From positions 744,001-808,000 of the forward strand of contig CAVQVR010000021.1 in the NCBI GenBank assembly GCA_963717195.1: a DNA stretch of 64,000 nt. Reading direction: 5' to 3'. The stretch comes from JACDAE01 sp963717195. GTDB taxonomy: Bacteria; Chloroflexota; Ktedonobacteria; Ktedonobacterales; Ktedonobacteraceae. Shown here one piece after another: positions 18,181 through 27,938 of this stretch. The notes under the pieces are model-generated. The model worked only from the letters and a program-made list of their open reading frames with translations, searched no databases and was not told where the DNA came from. The translations under genes were made by a program, and so were the position numbers. How positions within the stretch are numbered: position 1 is the first letter of the stretch; each line of letters begins with the position of its first letter.

Positions 18181-19511
18181 TTGCGAACCGTGGTGAAATT
18201 GCGTTGCGTGTCATTCGAGCCTGTCGTGAGATGGGGATACGTAGCGTCATTGCCCATTCAGAGGCCGACCGGAATTCGCTCCCTGTACGTATGGCAGATG
18301 AGCGTATCTGTATTGGGCCGGGGCAGAGTGGGAAGAGTTATCTCAACATTCCAAACATTATCAGTGCCGCACTTATCTCTAATGCGGAAGCGATTCATCC
18401 CGGCTATGGCTTTTTATCGGAGAATACGAGTTTTGCCGAGATCTGCAACGATGTCAATATCACCTTTATTGGTCCCTCTGCCGAGGTGATGTCTGTGATG
18501 TCCGACAAAGTCTCTGCACGCGAAGCAATGACTGAGGCTGGTCTACCGACGCTTCCCGGCACTCCTATTTTGCGTACATTTGCGGAAGCGCAGGAAGCAG
18601 TGAAGGGTATTGGTTATCCCTTGATGCTGAAGGCAGTTGCTGGCGGTGGTGGGCGTGGAATTCGCCTGATCAAGCGGCCAGATGAGTTTGAGCGTGTTTT
18701 TAATCTTGCACAGAATGAAGTACGAGAAGCCTTTAAAGATGATGGGCTTTACCTCGAACGCTATCTGGAGCGAGCCAGGCACGTCGAGATTCAGGTTCTG
18801 GTAGATCGTTATGGCCATGGCGTTCATCTGGGTGAGCGCAATTGTTCTTGCCAGCGACGTAATCAAAAAGTACTTGAAGAGTCTCCCAGCCCACTTTTAC
18901 CTCCCGAACTTCGTGATGAAATGGGTAAGAGGGCGGTACGTGCTGTGCAGCAAGTAGGCTATCGTAATGCTGGCACGCTGGAATTTCTGGTGGATGAGCA
19001 GAATCGTTACTATTTTATGGAAATGAACACCCGTTTGCAGGTTGAGCATCCTGTGACGGAGATGGTGACGAGCCTCGACCTGGTCAAAGAACAGATACTC
19101 ATAGCAGATGGCCAACCTTTGCTATTACAGCAAGAAAAGATTCAGTTTCGGGGCCATGCCATTGAGTGTCGCATTACTGCAGAGGATGCCGACGCCGATT
19201 TCCGACCTCAAACGGGTGTAATTGAACAATATCTGCCACCGGGAGGGCCAGGAGTACGCGTCGATAGCCATCTCTTTGCTGGCTATGAGGTTCCGCCGCA
19301 TTATGACTCGTTGCTTGCAAAGCTGATTGTCTGGGCTGAGACGCGTGAAGCAGCTATCGCCCGTATGCAACGCGCACTTGACGAGTTCATTATCGAAGGT
19401 ATTACGACGACGATACCATTTCATCTGCGCTTACTTAAGCATCCAGGCTTCATTAGTGGTGATACGTATACACGTTTTATACAGGAAGAAGCCGGTGCGC
19501 TAGGTATTTAG
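18162..19511 (+). CDS. accC: Biotin carboxylase subunit of acetyl-CoA carboxylase
   Basis: A 449-residue protein that starts with the standard MFNKILIANRGEIA. The ATP-grasp domain carries the glycine-rich loop AVAGGGGRGI, ERYLERARHVEIQV and MEMNTRLQVEHPVTE, which holds the catalytic Glu, Asn and Arg. It carboxylates biotin on the carrier protein using bicarbonate and ATP, the first step in malonyl-CoA formation. Length is normal. It is first in the accC-fabF-accB gene group; usually accB precedes accC. The start overlaps a leader ORF. Confidence 0.95.
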   Translation: MFNKILIANRGEIALRVIRACREMGIRSVIAHSEADRNSLPVRMADERICIGPGQSGKSYLNIPNIISAALISNAEAIHPGYGFLSENTSFAEICNDVNITFIGPSAEVMSVMSDKVSAREAMTEAGLPTLPGTPILRTFAEAQEAVKGIGYPLMLKAVAGGGGRGIRLIKRPDEFERVFNLAQNEVREAFKDDGLYLERYLERARHVEIQVLVDRYGHGVHLGERNCSCQRRNQKVLEESPSPLLPPELRDEMGKRAVRAVQQVGYRNAGTLEFLVDEQNRYYFMEMNTRLQVEHPVTEMVTSLDLVKEQILIADGQPLLLQQEKIQFRGHAIECRITAEDADADFRPQTGVIEQYLPPGGPGVRVDSHLFAGYEVPPHYDSLLAKLIVWAETREAAIARMQRALDEFIIEGITTTIPFHLRLLKHPGFISGDTYTRFIQEEAGALGI

Positions 19512-19541
19512 ACAATCTCGCATGTATTCTGGACACGCTCT

Positions 19542-19597
19542 GTAGGGGCCACGTTTACGACACCCAGGCGTAGGGGCCACGTTTACGACGCCCAGGC
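19542..19597. repeat. Tandem pair of GTAGGGGC half repeats
   Basis: Two 28-bp units in direct orientation (19542-19569 and 19570-19597) differ at one base. Each begins GTAGGGGCCACG and ends CCCAGGC. It lies between accC and fabF, so if it affects transcription it would do so inside the operon. Confidence 0.8.
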
Positions 19598-19628
19598 AGA
19601 GCTTAATGACATATCAGGAGGTGACTTT

Positions 19629-20867
19629 ATGTCTCGTGTAGTTGTAACCGGATTGGGACTGGTTACCTCACTAGGTAATGACCTGGCGACTTCGTGGGAA
19701 GCGCTATGCCAGGGAAAATCTGGTGTAAGCGAGATTACCGCTTATGACACCAGCCAGTACCGTGTGCATTTTGGTGGGCAGGTAAAGACGTTTGATCCCG
19801 CATTGTATATGGATCGCAAAGAAGTGCGGCGTAATGATCCATACGAGCAGCTTGCTATTGCGACGTCAAAGCAGGCGTTAGCGCATGCAAAATTGCAGAT
19901 TAATGGGGGGAATGCCGAAGATATTGGCGTCTATGTGGGTAGTGGTATCGGTGGTCTGGTCACATTACACGATCAATTCAAAGTGTTGCATGAAAAAGGG
20001 CCAGATCGGATAAGCCCGTTCTTTATTAATATGATGATCGTGGATGGCGCACCTGGTATCATATCGATCATGACGGGAGCAAAGGGACCAAACTGGGCAG
20101 CCGTTTCTGCTTGCGCCACCAGCGGAAATACAATCGGGGAGGCATGGGAAACGATACGACGTGGAGATGCTAAAGCGATGATTGCAGGCGGTGCCGAAAA
20201 GGCTATCACGCCTATCGCGATGGCAGCGTTTGACAATATGCATGCTCTATCACGTCACAACGAAAATCCACAGGAAGCAAGCCGCCCTTTTGATGCACTG
20301 CGCGATGGTTTTGTCATGGGCGAGGGATCAGGAATGCTACTTCTAGAAGACCTGGACTTTGCACGAGAACGTGGCGCACCAATCCTGGCTGAATTAGTAG
20401 GGTATGGTTGTACAGGAGATGCTTATCATGAAACTGCGCCTGCTCCTGGAGGCGCGGGTCTGGTACGTGCAATGCGACGCGCGTTACAAAAAGCAGGTAT
20501 GCAACCGGAAGATATTGATTACATCAACGCACATGGTACCTCAACCCCTTATAATGATACGAATGAGACGCAGGCCATCAAGACATTCTTTGGAGAGTAT
20601 GCGCATCGTGTCGCTATCAGTTCCACCAAATCGATGCTTGGCCACACGTTAGGAGCGGCAGGAGCTGTAGAGGCTGTGATCTCTATTCAGACCATTCTGA
20701 CAGGGACAATCCCGCCGACCATCAATCTGCATAATCCCGATCCTGAATGTGATCTTGATTATGTTCCTAATGAGGCGCGACATGCAAAAGTAAACGTTGC
20801 GATGTCGAATTCAATGGGCTTTGGTGGCCATAATACCTGCTTGATTTTTAAACGATACGAAGAGTAG
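19629..20867 (+). CDS. fabF: Beta-ketoacyl-ACP synthase II
   Basis: A 412-residue KAS II. The catalytic triad is visible: Cys162 in SACATSGN, His302 in NAHGTSTPYND and His339 in SMLGHTLGAAGAVE. It condenses malonyl-ACP with acyl-ACP in fatty-acid elongation. AGGAGGTGA lies 5 bases before the ATG. It follows accC after a repeat pair and precedes accB by 3 bases, so all three share one transcription unit. Confidence 0.95.
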   Translation: MSRVVVTGLGLVTSLGNDLATSWEALCQGKSGVSEITAYDTSQYRVHFGGQVKTFDPALYMDRKEVRRNDPYEQLAIATSKQALAHAKLQINGGNAEDIGVYVGSGIGGLVTLHDQFKVLHEKGPDRISPFFINMMIVDGAPGIISIMTGAKGPNWAAVSACATSGNTIGEAWETIRRGDAKAMIAGGAEKAITPIAMAAFDNMHALSRHNENPQEASRPFDALRDGFVMGEGSGMLLLEDLDFARERGAPILAELVGYGCTGDAYHETAPAPGGAGLVRAMRRALQKAGMQPEDIDYINAHGTSTPYNDTNETQAIKTFFGEYAHRVAISSTKSMLGHTLGAAGAVEAVISIQTILTGTIPPTINLHNPDPECDLDYVPNEARHAKVNVAMSNSMGFGGHNTCLIFKRYEE

Positions 20868-20870
20868 AAA

Positions 20871-21314
20871 ATGGATACGCAGAAAAAGAGATCGTGGCTG
20901 GACCGCGTTGAGGATATCATCAATGTGCTCGACGGCAGCACAATCGGTGAACTTGAACTGACCGAAGGAGATACTGAGATCATCATTCGGCGTAGTCCGG
21001 GAATGGTCATGAGCCCCGTTCTCCAGCCGGGTGAGGCAGGTTATGCCATTGGACGTGCTGCGCATGGAGATAGCAGCCAGCCTGTTCTATCACCGATAAC
21101 GGGGATCTATTATGCCGCAGCGTCGCCGACATCGTCTCCCTTTGTGAGTATCGGTGATGTCATTCATACGGGGCAGGTGGTCGCGCTCGTGGAGGCAATG
21201 AAGGTTTTCAACGAGATCACCGCTGAAATATCTGGCCGTGTTGTTGCCGTTGTAGCCACCACCGGCAACGTTGTACAAAAAGGCGACGTGTTAATGCGTG
21301 TAGAGCCTATGTAA
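20871..21314 (+). CDS. accB: Biotin carboxyl carrier protein
   Basis: A 147-residue carrier. The C-terminal biotinyl domain has EAMKVFNEI with the biotin-accepting Lys111 (the family usually has EAMKM), between GDVIHTGQ and GRVVAVVAT. The N-terminal region is a variable linker with a short helical part. It begins 3 bases after fabF and ends the operon. It accepts CO2 from AccC for the carboxyltransferase, whose genes are not in the window. Confidence 0.9.
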   Translation: MDTQKKRSWLDRVEDIINVLDGSTIGELELTEGDTEIIIRRSPGMVMSPVLQPGEAGYAIGRAAHGDSSQPVLSPITGIYYAAASPTSSPFVSIGDVIHTGQVVALVEAMKVFNEITAEISGRVVAVVATTGNVVQKGDVLMRVEPM

Positions 21315-21334
21315 TTATAGAAACCACGTAATAA

Positions 21335-21411
21335 CGTAGGGGCCGCGTTGACGCCGCCCAGGTGAGTCATCATATAGGATTCACCTGGGCGGCGTCAACG
21401 CGGCCCCTACG
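21335..21411. repeat. GTAGGGGC-family palindrome acting as a likely terminator
   Basis: Perfect 31-base arms (21335-21365 and 21381-21411) with a 15-base loop. It sits between the 3' ends of the convergent accB and ilvA genes, 1 base from the ilvA stop, and would block read-through in both directions. Confidence 0.85.
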
Positions 21412-21412
21412 T

Positions 21413-22693
21413 TTATTCATCGTAAAGGGTTTGCGCCTCTTCTACCAGATAACCCTCTTTACGTAAGCGAAGCAGAAGTTCTTCACATTGTGCGCGATCA
21501 CGCGTTTCCAGCGTAATTGTTTCTTCTCGTTGCATGATGGGCAGGCGACTGGAGATACGCTGGTGACGCACATCAATCACATTAATGCGCATCTCTGAAA
21601 TAATTTCGAGCATACGCATGAGCTCGCCCGGACGATCTGTGAGGCGTGTATGAATCACAAAATAACGACCAGCCGAAGCCAGACCATGTTCGATGAAGCG
21701 ACCAACCAGGTTGATATCGATATTGCCGCCCGTTAGAGGCACAAGTACTTTCTTTCCTTTAAGCTGAATTGCACCACTTAACAACGCGGCCAGACCAATA
21801 GCTCCAGCGCCCTCGACCAGCATCTTGCAGCGTTCCATTAACAACAAGACAGCATTGATAATAGCTTCATCTTTGACCAGCACAACTTCGTCAACCAGGC
21901 GTTTGATAATAGAAAAGGTCAGGTCGCCTGGACGCCTGGTGGCGATGCCGTCAGCGATAGTCATAATCGACGCGGAAGTCTTGATTTCGCCAGCCTCAAG
22001 CGAGGCATAGCAACTCGGTGCGCCTTCTGCCTGGACGCCGATGATGGTGATATCTGGTTTAAGCGCTCGTGCAGCGATTGCGATGCCTGAGATAAGGCCA
22101 CCACCGCCAATCGGGACGACAATAGCATCGGCATCGGTCAGATCGTTGAGCATCTCCAGACCTAATGTGCCCTGGCCTGCGATGACATCGGGATCGTCGA
22201 ATGCATGGACGAAGGTAGCGCCTGAGGCCTGCTGTAGTTCGAGACAATGTTGATATGCGTCATCATAGGTAGCGCCGTAGAGGACAACGTTTGCACCATA
22301 GCCCTGAGTTGCGGTAACTTTCGCCAGGGGAGCGATTTCAGGCATTACTATTGTGCAAGGAATTTTATGTTCAGCCGCAGCGATAGCAACGCCCTGTGCA
22401 TGATTGCCAGCGGAGGCAGCAATTACGCCTGCATTGCGTTGTTCTTTTGAGAGGCGCGAAATTTTGTATGCAGCCCCTCTTGCTTTAAAGGATCCACCGC
22501 GCTGCATATGCTCGGCCTTTAGATAAATATCTGCTCCTGTCATTTCGCTCATTGTACGCGAAGGAGTGAGCGGAGTATGATGCATAATCGGCTTAAGAAA
22601 TTTATATGCCTGCCAGACGTCGGCAATAGTGACAGATGCAGTTGCTACCTCAGAGGTAGTATCAGTGGGTGTATGATTATCAAGTAAACGCAT
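21413..22693 (-). CDS. ilvA: Threonine ammonia-lyase with ACT domain
   Basis: A 426-residue PLP enzyme. The cofactor lysine is Lys70 in GGSFKARGA, followed by SAGNHAQGVA and the phosphate loop PIGGGGLISG. The C-terminal part (from about residue 340, HTRLTDRPGELMRMLEII) is a single ACT-like domain that senses amino acids. It deaminates threonine to 2-oxobutanoate for isoleucine synthesis. The length fits the single-ACT form, between TdcB-like and long IlvA. It is a lone gene, convergent with accB. Confidence 0.9.
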   Translation of the reverse strand: MRLLDNHTPTDTTSEVATASVTIADVWQAYKFLKPIMHHTPLTPSRTMSEMTGADIYLKAEHMQRGGSFKARGAAYKISRLSKEQRNAGVIAASAGNHAQGVAIAAAEHKIPCTIVMPEIAPLAKVTATQGYGANVVLYGATYDDAYQHCLELQQASGATFVHAFDDPDVIAGQGTLGLEMLNDLTDADAIVVPIGGGGLISGIAIAARALKPDITIIGVQAEGAPSCYASLEAGEIKTSASIMTIADGIATRRPGDLTFSIIKRLVDEVVLVKDEAIINAVLLLMERCKMLVEGAGAIGLAALLSGAIQLKGKKVLVPLTGGNIDINLVGRFIEHGLASAGRYFVIHTRLTDRPGELMRMLEIISEMRINVIDVRHQRISSRLPIMQREETITLETRDRAQCEELLLRLRKEGYLVEEAQTLYDE

Positions 22694-22906
22694 AATGACG
22701 CGATGCGACTCCTTTCAGCCCATCATAGGACACCGCCACGGTCGTCGTGGTATATCCCATGCTCCATTGCCCGGGTGCTATGGAGAGGATTATAACGCAT
22801 ATGGTGAGGAGTAGCAACTCGTGGCTTTAGGTTGGGTCAGGACTCAGAGAAAAAACGCTCATTCACAAGCCCTGGGGATCGGATGCACTCAAAGTAAGAC
22901 ATGCTC

Positions 22907-22935
22907 TTGCTTTACCATGGACCCAAAGGTATAAT
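22907..22935 (+). promoter_or_regulatory. Sigma-70-type promoter
   Basis: TTGCTT (22907-22912), a 17-base spacer and TATAAT (22930-22935). It lies downstream of an in-frame ATG at 22901 and so shows that the following gene starts later. Confidence 0.65.
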
Positions 22936-22978
22936 AAGTAGAACATTATTGTCAGTTGAGAGGGTAGAGATTTACGTT

Positions 22979-23344
22979 TTGAGTAATAATTATACGCCCG
23001 GTCCCAATGATGGGCCGTCAAATAATGGTCATTCGCTTGTAAATCGTCACGAAATGCATGCAAGTCACACGACAGGTGCTCTTCCGATCATAAAAACGCC
23101 TGAACGAAGTGTTGGTAGCGGCTTCGATTTTGAGCAGATGCTCGAAGCTTTGCATGAACTCTTCGAGCATGACCGTCAGATAGCAAGCCAGGGTGATACG
23201 ACACGTTGTGGTCTCTGCTACTTACATTTCGTCGTGAGCGAGTTGCATTATCGTGAGGAAGAAGGCTTTTATGTGTGCCAGAATTGTGAACATATTCTCG
23301 GCAAACATAAAATCCCTATGCTGAGGCAACAACAGAAATTGTAA
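22979..23344 (+). CDS. Small zinc-ribbon-like protein of unknown function
   Basis: About 121 residues when started at TTG 22979 (NNYTPGPNDGPSNNG onward). Cys pairs CGLC and CQNC, about 33 residues apart, can form one metal site; between them lies a helix-forming ELHYREEEGFYV. The start is inferred from the promoter at 22907-22935 and a GAGAGGG site; an ATG at 22901 would lie before the promoter and an ATG at about 23054 is also possible. I do not recognise the family. It is followed by a convergent terminator and the def gene. Confidence 0.5.
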   Translation: MSNNYTPGPNDGPSNNGHSLVNRHEMHASHTTGALPIIKTPERSVGSGFDFEQMLEALHELFEHDRQIASQGDTTRCGLCYLHFVVSELHYREEEGFYVCQNCEHILGKHKIPMLRQQQKL

Positions 23345-23345
23345 A

Positions 23346-23393
23346 AAAATGTGGGTGGATGCACACGTAAGGTGACGTCCACACCCACATTTT
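23346..23393. terminator. Hairpin between convergent genes
   Basis: AAAATGTGGGTG (23346-23357) pairs with its complement at 23382-23393. The T-run at the right end suits the plus-strand gene and the A-run suits the def side. The loop resembles a degraded member of the GTAGGGGC repeat family (GTAAGGTGACG). Confidence 0.6.
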
Positions 23394-23428
23394 GCCAGGC
23401 CAAAGCCAGAAGTTTTAGATAAAAATTT

Positions 23429-23938
23429 TTACTCTATTACTGCTGTCTCTTCCTCTTCCGCAATCTCTTCTTCGGTCACTTCGCGCAAATCTTCAGGTCG
23501 ATCAAGACGATCAATAAAGAGAATGCCGTCGAGATGGTCTATTTCATGTTGGAGGATGCGTGCAAACCATCCCTCGGCAGGCACACGAATCGGTTTACCA
23601 CGTGCATCCTGGCCTTTAACGAGCACCTTTGCAGCACGACGAATATTCTCTCCGACATAGCCGGGAATGCTCAGGCATCCTTCCGGTCCGATCTCCTCGC
23701 CCTCGGCTTTCACGATCTCTGGATTGAAGATGACAACCTTATGATCCTCATACTCGGCAACAAACACACGGATCGATTGCGCGATCTGGGGTCCCGCCAG
23801 GCCAACACCCCCCGCTGTGTGCATCGTCTCAAACATATCATCAACAAGCTTTTGTAACGATGGGTCAAAGCGGTGAACCTTTTTCGCTTTCTGACGCAGA
23901 ATAGGATTTTCTGTTGTAATAATTTTACGAATAGCCAT
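23429..23938 (-). CDS. def: Peptide deformylase
   Basis: A 169-residue deformylase with all three motifs: GVGLAG (44-49), EGCLSIPG with the metal-binding Cys89 and HEIDH (131-135). It removes the formyl group from new proteins. The C-terminus ends in an acidic tail (EEEIAEEEETAVIE), common in this family. It is divergent from tilS, with about 120 bases between them. Confidence 0.95.
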   Translation of the reverse strand: MAIRKIITTENPILRQKAKKVHRFDPSLQKLVDDMFETMHTAGGVGLAGPQIAQSIRVFVAEYEDHKVVIFNPEIVKAEGEEIGPEGCLSIPGYVGENIRRAAKVLVKGQDARGKPIRVPAEGWFARILQHEIDHLDGILFIDRLDRPEDLREVTEEEIAEEEETAVIE

Positions 23939-24057
23939 AATTTACTTCCCCTGCACGACACTGAAGCAGACAATACACCTCTCAACACACCTGAAATGGG
24001 CAACAGGTGCTATAATTTGGCATGTATCGTACCATACTCAGCATATGAAGCGCAAAC

Positions 24058-25554
24058 ATGTTAGAGATTGTTAACCGTGTCATCGCCTATATAGAGCAGC
24101 ATCAACTTCTCTCGGAACAGAGTACTATCGTCGTAGCACTGTCGGGAGGAGCCGATTCTTTATGCTTGCTACACCTTTTAGCCCAACTCTGTGGTCCAGG
24201 CAAGCACTACTCAACTATCCGATTACATGCCGCACACCTGAATCACAAATTGCGCGGCAAAATAAGTGCTCAAGATGCTATTACTGTCACACAGATTGCC
24301 GAGTCGTTACGACTACCCATCACTATCGGCACTATAGATGTACACGCACTGGCTTGTAATGAACACCGCTCCATTGAGGACGCAGCGCGTGTAGCTCGCT
24401 ATTCTTTCTTGCGTTCAGTAGCGCAGCATCTACCCCCGCCAGTAGCTATTGCGATCGCACATCATGCAGATGACCAGGCCGAGACACTTATCCTGCACTG
24501 GCTACGCGGCGGCGGTATCGCGAGCATGATTGGCTTACAACCGCGTCAACAAGACATCATTCGTCCTCTACTTGCTCTCACTCACGCTGATACACTGTCT
24601 TATTGCCAGTATTATGGCCTTCATCCATTGGAAGATGAGAGCAATGCCGATACACGCTTCCTGCGTAACCGTATTCGCCACGACCTCCTGCCTGCATTGG
24701 AAGCAATAAATCCTGGTATACGTTCAACCCTGCTACGTAACGCTGAAGTTATGCAAGTTGACGCCGCCTGGATAGAGGCCCAGGTCAGCGCCGCATGGCC
24801 CACAGTGATTACTGCTGAACACGATACATCTATCAGTTTACGTCGCGCTGCCCTCCTTACCTTACCACTCAGCCTGCAACGCCATCTCCTACGGCGCGTC
24901 TCCGCTCGTCTGAGTACAGGTCAGTCACCATTCGAGCTACGTCACTACAAACTGATTGCACAACTCTTGCAACAGGAAAGTAATGGAGAAGAGCTCTCGC
25001 TACATCTTCCTGAGCACATTCTTATGATACGTACAGGCGATACTATAGTCTTTACCTCAAATAAAATTTCTGCGATTACACGTATTACACGCCTACCTGT
25101 TATAAAGAACAAAGAGGCTATTCTCCCTATTCCAGGGCGTGTCGCCGTACCAGGAACACCATGGATCGCCATCGCAGAGATTGTCTCCGGCACAATGTTA
25201 CAAACGGCCAGAGAGGCGCTACAACGTGAAGACTGGCAAACGCTGTGGCGCGTGCTCCCTTCTGATCGTTATGCAGTGTATATTGATGCTGACTATAACG
25301 GTGACCTGTTGAGGGTGCGTACACGATGCCCCGGTGATCGTATGCAGCCCCTGGGGATGACCCAGGAAAAGAAGGTACAGGATATACTGGTCGATAAGCA
25401 TATTGCACGCACCGAACGTGAGCAGATTCCGCTCTTTTTCTCGGATATGCATTGCATCTGGCTGGCTGGTGTATCTCTTGATAATAGAGCCCGGTTGAAC
25501 AGCACAACGCAGACGATTGTGCGTCTGTCTATTGTGCCAAATGAAGCCCTATAA
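24058..25554 (+). CDS. tilS: tRNA(Ile)-lysidine synthase
   Basis: A 498-residue protein. The PP-loop SGGADS (29-34) binds ATP; AHHADDQAETLI and RNRIRHDLLP are standard N-domain motifs. The C-terminal TilS substrate domain ends with the RFP-like RTRCPGDRMQPLG, KKVQDILVDKHIARTER and CIWLAGVSL. It adds lysine to C34 of the AUA-reading tRNA. It is followed by hpt after a palindrome, the classic tilS-hpt order. Confidence 0.95.
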   Translation: MLEIVNRVIAYIEQHQLLSEQSTIVVALSGGADSLCLLHLLAQLCGPGKHYSTIRLHAAHLNHKLRGKISAQDAITVTQIAESLRLPITIGTIDVHALACNEHRSIEDAARVARYSFLRSVAQHLPPPVAIAIAHHADDQAETLILHWLRGGGIASMIGLQPRQQDIIRPLLALTHADTLSYCQYYGLHPLEDESNADTRFLRNRIRHDLLPALEAINPGIRSTLLRNAEVMQVDAAWIEAQVSAAWPTVITAEHDTSISLRRAALLTLPLSLQRHLLRRVSARLSTGQSPFELRHYKLIAQLLQQESNGEELSLHLPEHILMIRTGDTIVFTSNKISAITRITRLPVIKNKEAILPIPGRVAVPGTPWIAIAEIVSGTMLQTAREALQREDWQTLWRVLPSDRYAVYIDADYNGDLLRVRTRCPGDRMQPLGMTQEKKVQDILVDKHIARTEREQIPLFFSDMHCIWLAGVSLDNRARLNSTTQTIVRLSIVPNEAL

Positions 25555-25563
25555 TTAATTGGA

Positions 25564-25649
25564 TGGGTAGGGGTGTGAGCTTGCCTCCGCCCGCTTCAAG
25601 GAGCGATAGTCCCCTAAAGCGGGCGGAGGCAAGCTCACACCCCTACCCA
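25564..25649. repeat. GTAGGGGC-family palindrome between tilS and hpt
   Basis: Perfect 33-base arms (25564-25596 and 25617-25649) with a 20-base loop. The arm starts TGGGTAGGGGTGTGAGC. It lies between two co-directional genes of a classic pair, so it may attenuate or stabilise the message. Confidence 0.85.
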
Positions 25650-25663
25650 GAGATGAGGTGTAC

Positions 25664-26245
25664 ATGCACAACGATATTGCTGAAATACTCATCCCTGAAG
25701 AGCAATTACAGGCTAAGATTGCCGAATTAGGGGAGCAGATTACGCATGACTACGCGGACAAAAACTTATTGTTGCTAGGAACGCTCAAGGGAGCAGTTCC
25801 TTTTATCGCGGATCTGGCCCGTGCAATCGCGCTGCCACTGGAGATAGATTATATGGCTGTTGCCAGCTATGGAGATGCTACCCAATCAAGCGGCATTGTA
25901 CGTATCACCAAGGATCTTGAGGGACCCATCGACCAGAAACACGTCTTGATTATTGAGGACATCATCGATAGCGGCCTTACCCTGAGCTATCTGGTAGATA
26001 TGTTAAGAAGGCGTAGTCCCTTGAGTCTGCACATCTGTACTCTCTTGAACAAAGAACGTGAGCGGATCAAGCCTATCACAGTTGATTACCAGGGCTTTAG
26101 CATTCCAGACAGATTTGTTGTTGGTTACGGGCTTGATTATGCGCAGCGCTACCGTAACTTGCCTTATATTGGGATACTCAAACCAGTGATATATGAGGGG
26201 CAAGCGAAGCCTGAAATGCAGCATCAAAGTCCGGCTGAGAAATAG
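25664..26245 (+). CDS. hpt: Hypoxanthine phosphoribosyltransferase
   Basis: A 193-residue purine-salvage enzyme when started at ATG 25664 after GATGAGG. The PRPP-binding motif is VLIIEDIIDSGLT and the purine loop region is DRFVVGYGLDYAQRYRNLP. It converts hypoxanthine or guanine and PRPP to the nucleotide. It follows tilS, a conserved order in many bacteria. Confidence 0.93.
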   Translation: MHNDIAEILIPEEQLQAKIAELGEQITHDYADKNLLLLGTLKGAVPFIADLARAIALPLEIDYMAVASYGDATQSSGIVRITKDLEGPIDQKHVLIIEDIIDSGLTLSYLVDMLRRRSPLSLHICTLLNKERERIKPITVDYQGFSIPDRFVVGYGLDYAQRYRNLPYIGILKPVIYEGQAKPEMQHQSPAEK

Positions 26246-26339
26246 ATATCCAATTAGCATCTTTCTTTCTTTAAACAGGTGTGCTAAACTGACATAGAGC
26301 GTACTTCACTGAACAATTCTTCAAGCGGAGCCTGTTTCT

Positions 26340-27938
26340 ATGTCCCTATCCCAGACCCAGCAAGCAGCAGATGTGCATGATCAGCTAACCATCCTTGTCG
26401 GAAGCGCTATCCGCTTGCTAGGTGGCGAATGCGGCGTTTTTGTCGTCTCGAATGATGCATTTGACCCGCAAAGCAGTTCTGAGTATACTGGATATCGACT
26501 GAATGAGATGGCCTGGCCACTTCTACTTTCACATGTTCAGAAGAGCATGCAGCCGAATTTGCGCAATCCTCTTATAGTGGAGAAGATTGCCCCGGAACTG
26601 GCCCTCGCGCTTGGAGTTGACGAGGAAGTAGTTGCTCAACAGGACATTGAACTCTGTTCGCTATTGTTATTCGATCTCGTTGGCCTTTTAGGAAAGCTTC
26701 ATTACCTGCGACCTGCACATGCTCATCCACTCTTTGAGCGCAGTACATTGGTGACAGACGCCGAACAGAGTAGTGGAAATATGCTGCTTTTGTTTATTGC
26801 ACAACTGGCAGCCGGCCTGCGTTTCGCTTTAAAGACGCAATCGTTACTCAGCGAACAGGGCAGATTAGCAGCGATCTTTCACTATAGTGCGGAGGGTATT
26901 CTTACGGTCGATAACGCTTTAAGGATCATCGACTTCAATCCCGCCATGGAACGCCTGACGGGTTGGCAAGAGAGCGAGGTTCTAGGACGCTTTTACTTTG
27001 AAGTCTTGCGACCCAAGGATCGGCAGGGAAATGATCTTGGTTTGCAGGATTCGCCCCTTCTGCAAACCTTTGCGGGCCAGGTGGTAGTAAATCGTGAGAT
27101 GGTCATTACCGCTCGCGATGGGCAACGTTTTAATGTCTCTGTTACAGCTTCTTGTGTGCGTTCGGCAAAAGGGGAACCAACGAACGGCATTCTTAACGTA
27201 CGCGACATAACGCGTGAGCGCCAGCAGGAGGAGCAGCGTTCGACATTTATCTCGGTGATCTCGCACGAATTGCAGACGCCGATAGCCATTATCAAAGGCT
27301 ATGCATCGACTCTGGCTCGTACAGATGCTAAGTTTGATCCTGATGTAATGCGTTCTCGTCTAGTTGCTGTGGAGGAGGAAGCAGATCGTTTAAACAAGCT
27401 GGTGGGGAATCTGCTCTATGCCTCTCGTATTCAGGCAGGAGGGCTACAGATGGATATCGCAGCTCTGGATCTGCATTCGTTGATTGAAGGTGTTGTACGC
27501 CGCCTGGAGGCCAGACGACTGAATGTGAACGTGATACTGGACATTCCACCTAACCTGCCACCTGTGATGGCTGATCGTGACCGTATCGAAGAGGTCTTGC
27601 AGAATTTGTTAGATAACGCAGTAAAGTACTCGCCGCGTCATCGTGAATTTACGATCTCGTGCCGTGCGACCAGCGAAGAAGTCATTGTGAGTGTGAAGGA
27701 TACGGGTATGGGTATTTCATTGCGCGACCAGGAACAGATCTTTGATCGTTTTCAACGCGTGGGCGATCCTCTGTCTCAAGCAACACCAGGAGCTGGTCTG
27801 GGTCTTTACATCTGCCGTGCGATTGTTGAGGCACATGGAGGACGCATCTGGGTTGAGAGTACCTTACATCAGGGTTCCACATTTTCGTTTAGTTTGCCGC
27901 GCGAGGAAAAAGCGCAAGTACCGATGGTGGTTTTTTAA
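26340..27938 (+). CDS. Sensor histidine kinase with PAS domain
   Basis: A 532-residue soluble-looking kinase. An N-terminal region of about 180 residues has a GAF-like pattern and no membrane helices. A PAS domain follows (YSAEGILTVDNALRIIDFNPA), then the dimerisation domain with phospho-His308 in SHELQTPIAII. The ATPase domain has LLDNAVKYSP (N box), VKDTGMGIS (G1) and GAGLGLYICRAIVEAHGG (G2). It would autophosphorylate in response to an unknown signal and pass phosphate to the regulator, whose ATG overlaps its TAA by one base. Confidence 0.9.
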   Translation: MSLSQTQQAADVHDQLTILVGSAIRLLGGECGVFVVSNDAFDPQSSSEYTGYRLNEMAWPLLLSHVQKSMQPNLRNPLIVEKIAPELALALGVDEEVVAQQDIELCSLLLFDLVGLLGKLHYLRPAHAHPLFERSTLVTDAEQSSGNMLLLFIAQLAAGLRFALKTQSLLSEQGRLAAIFHYSAEGILTVDNALRIIDFNPAMERLTGWQESEVLGRFYFEVLRPKDRQGNDLGLQDSPLLQTFAGQVVVNREMVITARDGQRFNVSVTASCVRSAKGEPTNGILNVRDITRERQQEEQRSTFISVISHELQTPIAIIKGYASTLARTDAKFDPDVMRSRLVAVEEEADRLNKLVGNLLYASRIQAGGLQMDIAALDLHSLIEGVVRRLEARRLNVNVILDIPPNLPPVMADRDRIEEVLQNLLDNAVKYSPRHREFTISCRATSEEVIVSVKDTGMGISLRDQEQIFDRFQRVGDPLSQATPGAGLGLYICRAIVEAHGGRIWVESTLHQGSTFSFSLPREEKAQVPMVVF

